Assembly: GCF_027579695.1 (NCBI RefSeq) | Contig: NC_083582.1 | Span: 81,096,702 to 81,160,701, forward strand | Source of the DNA: Neoarius graeffei | Lineage: Eukaryota; Chordata; Actinopteri; Siluriformes; Ariidae | Reading direction: 5' to 3' | DNA length: 64,000 nucleotides | Part shown: piece by piece, positions 54,190 through 64,000 of the stretch | How the letters are laid out: each line of letters begins with the position of its first letter | Position numbering within the stretch: position 1 is the stretch's first letter | The notes under the pieces: model-generated | Databases searched by the model: none | Told to the model about the DNA's origin: nothing | The model's input: the letters and a program-made list of their open reading frames with translations, nothing else | Translations under genes and position numbers: made by a program

Positions 54190-54790
54190 TATTCTGTCCT
54201 AGCGATGTGTCCCAATAATGCACAGACAGATAGTGAATGGTTGAATGAGAGACGGAGCACAGTTGATGCTATCAGTGTCAGAAGCTTTACTGTAGAACTC
54301 ATCCAAATTCCGTAAAACTAAAGAAAATACAAATAAATGTATCACAAAGGTGTTCCATGTGTAAAGCATACATTCAAGTTGCTAGCAAGCTAGCATAACA
54401 CAACTCGTTTAACTAGTGATGTTGATTCCAGACAAATACACAGTTAACCTTTTCTTTAAACATATTTCTCTTTCAGTTTGTTAATAGTATCAACGGAAAT
54501 GCACATCTTAAGTGTAGACTTTCAAAGAGACAACGAAACAACTTACGGGCATATCTACTCCAAGGATTCAGCGAACGCACAGCACAGCATACATACTGTC
54601 TAACTTGAAAACATTACATTCGGTCAGTGACGGTGAACTAAACCCACATTGCAACACTATTATGACCAGTAGATGGCACTCACACACCACAAATTACATC
54701 CAAGGCTTCTGCCCAGAGAGAAACTAAGGAAACAGACTAAACTCGAAACAGACGAATTCAAATCACAAAAATTAAATCAAAGTCATAACA
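54190..54790 (-). repeat. BEL/Pao 3' LTR
   Basis: In element orientation it begins TGTTATGACTTTG, after a purine-rich GGCGGGGAG tract at 54791-54799, and ends GGACAGAATA or a few bases earlier. The exact outer end is uncertain by about 5 bp. Confidence 0.85.
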
Positions 54791-54906
54791 CTCCCCGCCT
54801 GGTATGATTTCTATCATACCACTATTTGTTTCATTACAGTCAGCAGTTATTTTTATCACTTATTCTCTTTGGGGAAAAGTACAACAACTTCACTAATGGG
54901 CCTAAG
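54791..54906 (-). pseudogene. Extreme C terminus of BEL pol and 3' UTR
   Basis: The last pol codons lie here, left of the solo LTR, and end in a stop near 54860 (FPKENK-stop). A short purine-rich stretch leads to the LTR. Confidence 0.75.
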
Positions 54907-55772
54907 ATACTGTAGGTATCATGCCGCCATCTTGTGTCAGAACTACAACTCCCAGGCAACTTCTGCATTGACTACGTCACGCCTGGGTGGGATCATGGAC
55001 ATCGCATTCCTCAGGAATTCAACAAAAGACTTGGAAATCCGCCATTTCGTGCTCTTTCGTGTCGGACTCCAACCGAGACTGACCAGAAGAAGGGTACTCA
55101 CCATCAGACGTCTGAACCGCGCGTTTCCTCCTCTATCTAACTCTGATCAAGTTAGATTTCAGAAACACGCGATCATCAACTCAAGCGAGTTATTAAACCG
55201 GTTTTTGCAAGTATCATTTTCTTTTAAAGGCATACGCAACGGCAAGTGAAAGCAAATTTATTTTTGTTTAGAAAAGTGGCTGGCCCCCCTTTTCTCTTCT
55301 TAAATCCGCGCGCTCGGCACTGCTGAAAAGACTTTCGTCATCATCCACGAAGATCTTCACAGCAATCTCTCTCTTCCTCAACGAAGCGCAAACTTCCTCT
55401 CCAAGATCTGTACTGTATATATGTATTGTATGTGTATCTATATGCATAACATAAGTATCTGTATATATGATTTGATTTGGTCGATATTATACCATGTCTG
55501 TATGTTTTGGTATGTTGGTATGTTTTCTTTTTTGTTTATTGCTTTTGTTTTCTTTTGAATATATAGTTTATTATGGTGGAAAGTGACATTTGATTAGCGG
55601 TGGTATAGAGGGTTAGGATTGGATAAGTTATTACTTCTTCATAATCCTTTCTGAACATTTATGTTATTGCCGTGTGGCTACGCTATTCTGTTTGTTTATG
55701 ATGATGTTTTGATTATTGCATTTTTTATTTAAATTTTTATTTTTATATCTTCTTTATTGTTCAGAATACAGT

Positions 55773-55806
<34 letters not shown>
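55773..55806 (+). repeat. (AATC)n microsatellite
   Basis: About eight AATC units within the solo LTR. Confidence 0.95.
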
Positions 55807-55808
<2 letters not shown>

Positions 55809-55993
55809 GATCTACTTCTCCAGTGAGACGGTGCTTCCTACAAAGGCGAGACCTTTTGCAGTAAGAAAAGGCACTGGGCGAAAGATTAGTCTTAGTAATT
55901 AATTCACTAAGTGTGAAGTTAGATTCAGAAATAAGTGTGCACACTGTATTATTGTTGATTTTCTATTATTTGGTACTATTGATTTTAATTTGG

Positions 55994-56363
55994 GGCAGCA
56001 TGGTGGTGTAGTGGTTAGCGCTGTCGCCTCACAGCAAGAAGGTCCTGGGTTCGAGCCCCGTGGCCGGCGAGGGCCTTTCTGTGCGGAGTTTGCATGTTCT
56101 CCCCGTGTCCGCGTGGGTTTCCTCCGGGTGCTCCGGTTTCCCCCACAGTCCAAAGACATGCAGGTTAGGTTGACTGCTGACTCTAAATTGACTGTAGGTG
56201 TGAATGTGAGTGTGAATGGTTGTCTGTGTCTATGTGTCAGCCCTGTGATGACCTGGCGACTTGTCCAGGGTGTACCCCGCCTTTCGCCCGTAGTCAGCTG
56301 GGATAGGCTCCAGCTTGCCTGCGACCCTGTAGAAGGATAAAGCGGCTAGAGATAATGAGATGA
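55994..56363 (+). mobile_element. Full-length SINE inside the solo LTR
   Basis: Complete head (A and B boxes), body and ATGAGATGA tail. The perfect 13-bp duplication GATTTTAATTTGG lies at 55981-55993 and 56364-56376. Confidence 0.95.
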
Positions 56364-56884
56364 GATTTTAATTTGGTTAATCAGTAAGTCTTGCATGTTC
56401 TCTCTCTCTCCTAACATTCTAATTTCATTACTCACACATATCCTGATCTCATTAAGATTTCAGTAACTCGGGTAATACTAGAAATCTAAGAGGGTTTAGC
56501 TGTTTGAAAAGTCTCTGTCTCCAAGGAGGGCTTTCAACACGTGTTCACAGGCCCACACAGGCCCTGACCGCATGTTTAAGCTAGCAGGGCAGAGCTAAAC
56601 TCTTTGTTCTAGAAAGGAAACACGTGGCAAACCCCTCCTCCTTCCCCTTTGTTCCAAGAGGTCTTGTATCTCATCTTTGAATTAAATATCATAAGTCCTA
56701 AATTTAATTCAACCTTGATAGCAATTTTCCTGTTTACATTTAAAGCCATATAAACTACAGATGACTGTTTGAATGTATTTTAACCATTAATTTCTGGTTT
56801 TTGACACATAGTTTACTAGGCCTGAAGAAAGCACATGGTGTAGCTAGCCTTTTCTTTGTCTAGTTAGCATACCTAACTAATCAC

Positions 56885-57022
56885 TTGGCTACACACACAC
56901 ACACACACACACACATGCTCACTAAACTTTGAGGATTCCCCTCCTCCAAGATTGCAGATAAGACACCCTGGTCTGTCCTGGCACAGACACACATACCCAC
57001 ACACACACACACACACACACAC
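56885..57022 (+). repeat. Two (CA)n microsatellites
   Basis: CA runs near 56890-56914 and 56998-57021 in the solo LTR. Confidence 0.9.
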
Positions 57023-57576
57023 TCTGTTTACAGAAGATTTCAATTCTGCTGCTATTAGATTGTTCCAATTTTTCCTTTTCTTTTTATTAAAATTCTTATT
57101 ATCTTTTTATAATAAACTCCATTATTATTGAAATTGTGTGGTGTCTATCTGCTGTTCTAAATATTCTTTTGAAGTTGCCCACATCGAAAAAGAACTCCTA
57201 AGGTGTATGAATAATTAGATGCAGTTTGGTAAGTGATAAATTTGAATTATCCAATTTTAAACGATTCTTCAATCGACTCTTTAAATGATTCACTAAATGA
57301 TTCACTTGATTCACTAAATAATTAATTGAACGATTCATTAAATGATTCCCTGATTTGATTCACTGACTCGATTCATTGAATGATTCATTTCACACGATTC
57401 AAATGAGACTGATTCTATGGTATGATTCAATTCAAATGAGTCAAATTAAACGATTCAATAGGATTGATTCATTTTAACTATTAACCTTCAAATTTAATGA
57501 GACTGATTTCATGTAATTATTAAAGAGTGATCACTTACCCAATCTTAAATACACAAAATCATTAATTACACCTACA

Positions 57577-60500
57577 ATACTCTTTCACAGTCCCATGTTT
57601 GGAGGTCTTTACCATGACTTTGCGGACTCTGTTGTCACTGCTTAGAATGGCCTTTGTAATAAGTCCAACTGGCCACTCACTGCGTTTCACCTGACAGTCT
57701 TTAAGCAGTACAACATCCCCTTCTTGAAGGTTAGCTCTGTTTTCAGTCCATTTTTTCCTAGGCTGGAGAGTCTGCAAGTATTCCTGCTTCCACTTTTTCC
57801 AGAAAGCGTCTGCCAGACTCTGAACTTGCCACCACTGACTTTTGTGCAGATGGTCGATTTTGAAGTCCCCTGGAGGAGCGGGTGCAATGCTTGCTTTCTG
57901 AGTCAGTAACATTGCAGGTGAAAGAACTTGAGGCATTTCTGCATCTGTCGAGATGGGGGCCAACGATCGGGAGTTCATGATTGTCATGACTTCAGCCATT
58001 AAAGTGGTCAGCACTTCATGTGTGAGTCTTGTAGAACTGTTTGTCAACAGGAGTCCATCGAGGATACGCCTTGCGACTCCAATCATTCTCTCCCATGCTC
58101 CTCCCATGTGGGATGAGTGTGGTGCATTGAATGACCAGGTGCAGCCTTGATCGTGTAGAAAGTTTCTGATCTCCGGATCCTCTGTGTTGATTTGCAGCTC
58201 CCTGCAGGTGCCGATAAAATTTGTGCCTCTGTCAGACCTCAGATGTTGAACTGGCCCTCTGATGGCCAAGAAGCGTCAGAGGGCATTGATAAAGCTTGAA
58301 GTTGACATTGACTCAATCACCTCCAGGTAAACAGCTCTGGAAGTTAAGCAGCTGAAGAGAACAGCCCATCTTTTATTCTCAGCACTACCTTCTCTCGTCC
58401 GACATGTCACTACACTCCATGGGCCAAAGATGTCGAGACCTGTGTGTGTGAATGGAGGATCCACAGACACTCTATCCACTGACAGGTCTGACATTTTCTG
58501 GTTTTCCAGCTTTCCCCTCAGTCTTCTGCACATGAAACATTTATGGATGACACTAGAGATGAGCCCTCTTCCTCCAACAATCCACAGGCCTGCTGTGTGT
58601 ATTGCCCCTGCAGTGAGATGGCATCCTTGATGAGCCACTTGGCCGTGGTAATGTTCCACAATCAGTTTTGCTAGGTGATGTTTGGGTGGTATGACCAAAG
58701 GGTGCTTCTCTTGGTCGGGGAGGCCTGCCATGTGTACTCGGCCACCCACTCTCAACAGTCCCTCGCTGTCGATGAAGGGGTCTAGTCTCTTGAGTGAGCT
58801 GTGGCACGACACCTTCCCTTCTCATGTCAGGCTCTTAAACTCTTCCATATAAGCGTCCTGCTGCACTGCTTTAATGATTGTACACTTTGCTTGTGAAAGT
58901 TCTGAGGTGTAAGGTTTCGTGCAGTGGTGCCATTTACTACAGGTGTCTGTGCGTGTGGCCTGAGAGAATGACCTTGCAATGTGAATTAGTGTTGTGACAG
59001 CTCTCATGAGTGAATTCCAGCTTGAAAAGCGCTGAAATCTGTGTGTGCCTAGAGACTGAGCTGCGACCTTTGTTGCAAGTGTGGTTACCTGAGGCCTGAT
59101 CTCAACATCCAGATCTGGGTTTACAAGCTGGAAACACTCTGTGTTGTCTTCCACGACATCTGGCTGTTGAAGGAAGGTAGGCCCAGAAAACCAGTTGGTG
59201 AGGTGCAACTCAGCTGGTGGCATAGGTCTAGTGGCATGGTCGGCTGGGTTTTGGTCAGTTCGTACATAATGCCACTGGTCTGGGGAGGTGGATTTCCGAA
59301 TGCATGCGACCCTGTTGGCCACATACATGTGAAACCTCCTTGTCGTGTTGTGGATGTAGCCAAGTACCACACGTCTGTCTGTGTAAAACTGGACATGCAG
59401 GTCAGCATCCATTTCTTCTTTTATGAGCTCCATGAGCTCGACAGCAAGCACTGAGGCACACAACTCCAAGCGCGGGACAGTGTGAGCAGGAAATGGAGCT
59501 AGCTTAGATTTGCTCATCACAAACCCCACATGATGCTGTCCTTCTAAATCTTTGATCCGCAGATAGGCCACAGCAGCAATGGCCAGAACGGATGCATCTG
59601 AAAAGACACACAGCTCTCTGCTAACAGCTTGAGAGAACGACGCTGGAACATATGGTCTTGGAATGTGTAGGTGTTCAAGGTCTACAAGAGATGTGGTCCA
59701 TGCTTCCCACTGAGCCTTTTTGTCTGCTGGGAGAGGCTCATCCCAGTCCTGTTGCACGCATGAGAGTTCTCTCACAAGAGCCTTGCCTTGCATGGTGACC
59801 GGGGAGATGAACCCCAAGGGGTCTTACAGGCATTTGACCGTTGAGAGTGTCCCTCTCCGTGTGAATGGTTTTACCTCTCTTGACACTCTGAATGTGAAGC
59901 AGTCTATTTTCAGATTCCAGCTCACACCAAGACTGTGCTGGAGAGGCAGCGGGTCTGCACTCAGATCTAAGTCCTTGAGCTCCTTTGCTCGTTCCTCTGA
60001 CGGAAAGGCTTCCATGACTGTAGCACTGTTGGATGCAACTTTATGAAGTTTCAAGTTTGCGGCTGCCAACATCTTTTGCGTTCTTTTCAGCAGGTCAATT
60101 GCTGTCTTTTCGCTGGGAACAGAAGTTATCCCATCGTCGACGTAGAAATTGCGTAGCACAAACTCTTTGGCATCTGTGCCATATTCTGCTTCACCCAGTT
60201 CTGCTGTGCGCTGTAGGCCATATATGGCAACAGCTGGTGATGGACTGTTTCCAAAGACATGCACAGTCATTCTGTACTCGATGATTTTTTCTCCGGGGCA
60301 GTTTTCTTTGTGCCACAAGAAGCGAAGATAATTGCGGTGGTCTTGTTTCACCTTGAAGCTGTAAAACATTTGCTCGATGTCCACAGTAATGGCTGTTTTC
60401 TCTCTTCGGAAGCACATCAGCACACCTATTAAGGTATTGTTGAGGTCGGGCCCTCGTAGCAGAACATCATTGAGTGATGTGTTATGATACTGCACACTCG

Positions 60501-61851
60501 AGTCAAACACCACTCTAATTTTGTCTGGCTTTTGGGGGTGGTAAATGCCAAATATTGGCAAATACCAGCACTCTTCACCTGGCTGCACAGGTGGAGTGGG
60601 TTCCGCTTGGCGGCTTTCAATGACCTTTTGCATGAAGTCAAAGAAATCTTCCTTCATACCTGGTTTCCTCGAGAAAGTGCGTTGCAGTGAAGACAGCCTC
60701 TGCATTGCTTGTTCCCTGTTGTTCGGAAGTTGATGACTAGGTGAACGAAATGGCAGTGGCGCCACCCAGTAGTTGTCTTCATCAAGGTACACTTCTTTGT
60801 TCATCATGTCTATGAAGATGTTGTCTTCGATTGAGAGTGCAGTTTTTTCATCATCAGTGTGTCTCGAGAAAACATCTCCAAGGTGACTTGGAACTGAACT
60901 GAGGCTGGAGTAGTGTGGCACATCAGGCACATAATGGAAGGGGTGAAAAGTTATCTGCTCCTTGACTTGAACATTCTTGGTGCAGGGCATGAAGAATGAG
61001 GTTCTGCCGTTATTGAGTATGTTTGTCTTGTAGACCTTGACCTCTCTTGGTTGGTGGGTTCTATCGAGGCAGATCTCTCCAATGAGGACCCAGCCCAAAT
61101 CTAAGCGTTGTGCATATGGAGTGTTGTGAGGCCCATTGTGCTGTTCACGTACCTTATGCACACACAAGACATCTCTCCCCAGGAGTAGAAGGATCTGAGC
61201 GTTGGGATCTGGAGGTGGGATTTTGCCAGCCACCGGGGCAAGGTGGGGGAAGTGTTGAGTTATCTCTGGTGTTGGAATTTCCGCTTTGTCATCAGGAATG
61301 GTGTTACATTCTATAAGGACAGGAAGTGCTACTGTAGATTTCCCATCAAGTGACTCCACTACGAAGTTGCTCGCCTTCCTCCCCGCCATCTCAACCATGC
61401 CTGAACACGTCTTCAGAGTGTAGGGAGAGGAGTTACCTTCAATGCCGAACAGATCGAAGAACTGTGACTTAGCCAACTACCGATTACTCTGGTCATCTAG
61501 TACTGCATAGACACGCTGCATTCGTTCACGCTGGTTGGAGGGGTACACTCTTACTAGACATATCTTCGAGCATGACCTGGGTTGGAGAGAGTTAGTGCAT
61601 ATCTCTGTGCATTTAGAGCTCATGCTCGGAGGATCATCTGTCTGCTCTGACTCACATTTGGTCTCTTCAGTGGACCAAGGGGCAGGCCCAGGGTGTAAAG
61701 CAGTCACATGCTTCTCGCTGTCACATTCTTTGCATTTCACAGATAACTTGCAGTCCTTAGCAATATGTTTGGTAGAAGCACAGCATCTGTAACAGATGGA
61801 GTTTTCTTTCAGATAGGCTTTCCGGTCATCCAGGTGCTTGCTTCGAAAAGC
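57577..61851 (-). pseudogene. BEL/Pao pol (zinc knuckle, protease, RT, RNase H, integrase)
   Basis: One frame runs from 61851 downward. The zinc knuckle region (CYRCCASTKHIAKDC) and a retropepsin-like YAVLDDQSNR come first. RT motifs follow (DKIRVVFDSSVQYHNTSLND, TAITVDIEQMFYSF, catalytic NFYVDDGITS at 60133-60144). Then come RNase H (CVFSDASVLAIAAVAY) and a Pao-type integrase (HTGLDIFGPW, LRSDRGTNFIG, GGAWERMIG). In-frame stops at about 61477, 59824, 58822 and 58276 interrupt it without any frameshift. One at 58276 reads L-TGA-RF, consistent with CGA decay. Inactive. Confidence 0.92.
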
Positions 61852-63673
61852 TCAACACTTAGTGAGGGGGTGGGGTTTGTCATGGATAGGGCAGTGTTTG
61901 TCTGGCTCATCTGACTTCTCAGGCTGGCTGGACGTAGAGGCTGAGGCAGTGGCCGACACTTCAGTTTTCTTGACGAAGACAGATGGCTTGTTTGACTTAA
62001 TGGTTCTGTCCGGCTTCATGCTGCTTGCACAGCTGGATGAGGAGAAAACGAAACTTGGGTCTTTTCTAGTTTTCGCTTGGCCACATATAAACTGCATGAA
62101 AAAGCTAAATGGTGGGAAGGCTACTTTAAACTGTTCTTTATATCTGGAGCCTTGTGTCATCCATTTTTCCTGAAGGCTGTATGGGAGTTTTTCAACTATA
62201 GGGTTAACACCCCGTGCAGTGTCGAGGTATGCGAGCCCGGGTGTGAGGCCACTCCACTTAGCAGACTCTAGCTCCTGTAGCAGGTCTCCCAGTTCTCTGA
62301 GTTGTTGAGGGTCTTTGTTTGTAATGCGGGGGAAATCTTCAAGTCTTTTCAGCAAAGCATGCTCGATGACTTCAGGGCTCCCATAGCAGTCCTCTAGGCT
62401 CTGCCATACTAGCTGGACTGCTTTCTCTGGACATGTTACATGGACTGACCTGATTCGTTTGGCATGCATGGAGGACTCTGGCCTGAGCCATTTGACGAGT
62501 AGGTCGAGCTCTTCTCTGCGTGTCAGGCTTAGGTCGTGCGTTATGCTCTGAAATGAGGTTTTCCATGCCCAATAATTCTCCGGGCGGTCATCAAATTGGG
62601 TCAGTCCTGAACTCACCATCTCCCTTCTTATCAAGTAGGTGGCGAAGTCAGGAAGCTGAGGCGGTGCATCTGTGTAGCCCTCAGATGTTCCACGTGAAGG
62701 AGGGTTGGGGGCGTACTGTGGTGCGAGGTTGTTTTGTTGGCTCGCATAACTGACTGGAGTTTGTCGAAAGAGGTTGCTGGCATGAGGCTGAGCTTGAGGA
62801 GAGTGCTGAGTGGCAGTTGGAGGAGGAGGAAGTGTCTGTGATTGAGGAAAAGGCTGCTGAGTGTATTGCACTGGAATGTTCTGTACATACTCCCTAGTGT
62901 GCTGGGCTCTCTCTTCTTCTCCAAAATCAAGGCGCTGTTCATCCTCCATGTCAGCCGCTGCTTCATAGACCTCCGCTTCTCTGGATGCCACTTTCGCTTC
63001 CTTCTCTAGCTGCAACACATGAAGGTCGGCTTCCACCTCTGCTTTGCGGCGCACTGCTTCAGCCAATGTTTTTTGTTGCTGCTCCTCAATGCGAGCTTTC
63101 TCGCGTAACATTGCAGCTTCTCTCTCTGCATATGCGATTTTCACCTTATACGCCTCTGCCTGGGGCGGCACGGTGGTGTAGTGGTTAGCGCTGTTGCCTC
63201 ACAGCAAGAAGGTCCTGGGTTCAAGCCCCGGGGCCGGCAAGGGCCTTTCTCGGTGGAGTTTGCATGTTCTCCCCGTGTCCGCATGGGTTTCCTCCGGGTG
63301 CTCCGGTTTCCCCCACAGTCCAAAGACATGCAGGTTAGGTTAACTGGTGACTCTAAATTGACCGTAGGTGTGAATGTGAGTGTGAATGGTTGTCTGTGTC
63401 TCTGTGTCAGCCCTGTGATGACCTGGTGACTTGTCCAGGGTGTACCCCGCCTTTCGCCCGTAGTCAGCTGGGATAGGCTCCAGCTTGCCTGCGACCCTGT
63501 AGAAGGATAAAGCGGCTAGAGATAATGAGATGAGATGAGATGAGATGAGACGCCTCTGCCTTCGCCCTTGCTTTGGTTGCTGCACTGCTAGCTGTTGATG
63601 CACTGGATCTTACTGATGAAGCTCTAGACTTCACCTCTAAAGTTTGCAGTTTGTTCTTGTCTTCCTGAGACAT
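61852..63673 (-). pseudogene. BEL/Pao gag, interrupted by a SINE
   Basis: The ATG at 63673 starts MSQEDKNKLQTLEVKSRASS, then an Ala/Arg helical part. After the SINE the frame resumes with KIAYAEREAAMLREKARIEE (coiled coil), a Pro/Gln-rich stretch, and the capsid-like QFDDRPENYWAWKTSFQSIT and PEKAVQLVWQSLEDCYGSPE typical of Pao gag. It ends in TGA after HPLTKC, where the frame continues into the zinc knuckle; the stop is likely a mutation. Confidence 0.9.
63162..63549 (+). mobile_element. Full-length SINE in BEL gag
   Basis: Complete SINE, with tail of repeated ATGAG, flanked by the perfect 12-bp duplication ACGCCTCTGCCT (63150-63161, 63550-63561). Removing it closes the gag frame, so it inserted after the BEL element. 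Confidence 0.95.
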
Positions 63674-63738
63674 GTTGGGTCTTCAGATGGCGACACTGCT
63701 GTGCTGTTGCTTTTCCCACCGAGTGGATGCCCTTTTAC
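63674..63738 (-). other. BEL leader
   Basis: Short leader between the 5' LTR and the gag start. No convincing tRNA complement beginning TGG was found directly beside the LTR. Confidence 0.5.
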
Positions 63739-64000
63739 TATTCTGTCCTAGCGATGTGTCCCAACAATGCACAGACAGATAGTGAATGGTTGAATGAGAG
63801 ATGGAGCACAGTTGATGCTATCAGTGTCAGAAGCTTTACTGTAGAACTCATCCAAATTCTGTAAAACTAAAGAAAATACAAATAAATGTATCACAAAGGT
63901 GTTCCATGTGTAAAGCATACATTCAAGTTGCTAGTGAGCTAGCATAACACAACTCGTTTAACTAGTGATGTTGATTCCAGACAAATACACAGTTAACCTT
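63739..64000 (-). repeat. BEL/Pao 5' LTR (partial)
   Basis: Matches 54190-54452 with a few substitutions (for example CCCAACAATG versus CCCAATAATG). Continues beyond the window. Confidence 0.92.

Larger units (their letters stand above)
54911..57576 (+). mobile_element. Solo LTR related to the Ty3 element, opposite orientation, carrying a SINE
   Basis: It begins TGTAGGTATCATGCCGCCAT, identical to the start of the Ty3 LTR in element orientation. Its end shares the GATTC-rich array (about 57250-57470) and GAGACTGATT segments, but the middle is diverged and longer. Flanks ATAC at 54907-54910 and 57577-57580 form the duplication. No internal region is present, so it is a solo LTR. Confidence 0.85.
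54190..64000 (-). mobile_element. BEL/Pao LTR retrotransposon, decayed (5' LTR runs off the right end)
   Basis: Left LTR 54190-54790, right LTR from about 63739 to beyond 64000; the visible 260 bp of the right LTR differ from the left at about five positions. Gag and pol lie on the minus strand in one reading frame, interrupted by in-frame stops at about 61852, 61477, 59824, 58822 and 58276. A SINE (63162-63549) splits gag, and a solo LTR (54911-57576) splits the end of pol. Confidence 0.92.

Noticed and set aside
1-64000. CRISPR arrays, bacterial operons or ribosome binding sites
   Set aside because: Repeats present are microsatellites and eukaryotic transposons; introns, SINEs and LTR elements show a vertebrate nuclear genome.

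Overview
The window looks like ray-finned (teleost) fish genomic DNA. It has short exons in long AT-rich introns, many dinucleotide and trinucleotide microsatellites, a young tRNA-derived SINE present in at least six copies, and L1, CR1/Rex1-like, Ty3, BEL/Pao, retrovirus-like and hAT elements. There is no sign of a prokaryotic genome, plasmid or CRISPR array. The species cannot be fixed from the sequence alone.

Positions 1-27415 hold one host gene on the minus strand: the N-terminal part of NEURL4 (neuralized-like protein 4). Fourteen exons run from the ATG at 27415 down to 154. All splice junctions were read by eye, every phase closes, and together they give 881 codons plus one base. They cover three complete NHR (neuralized homology repeat) domains and most of a fourth; the rest of the gene lies beyond position 1. 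Its introns carry two hAT-type transposons with target-site duplications, four other inverted-repeat elements, SINE copies, an L1 remnant, a decayed SWIM/YqaJ-like relic, and an intron repeat present in two introns.

From about 27.5 kb to the right end no host gene is evident; almost everything is transposon. Between 29972 and 52076 four elements are nested. A minus-strand L1 is split by a plus-strand CR1/Rex1-like LINE, which is split by a minus-strand Ty3-type LTR retrotransposon with 1.7-kb LTRs, which is split by an 8-kb minus-strand endogenous retrovirus-like element with two apparently identical 519-bp LTRs. Both LTR elements are recent insertions by LTR identity, yet both lack reverse-transcriptase coding sequence, so both were probably copied in trans. 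Ty3 gag is separated from the protease frame only by UGA followed by CUAG, a known readthrough context.

The right end holds the 5' half of an APE-type LINE (52077-54189) and a BEL/Pao element (54190 to beyond 64000, minus strand). The BEL element has five in-frame stops, a SINE in gag, and a diverged solo LTR of the Ty3 family at the end of pol; that LTR carries another SINE. The genes of the mobile elements do not act together with NEURL4. They record successive insertions upstream of and inside it.
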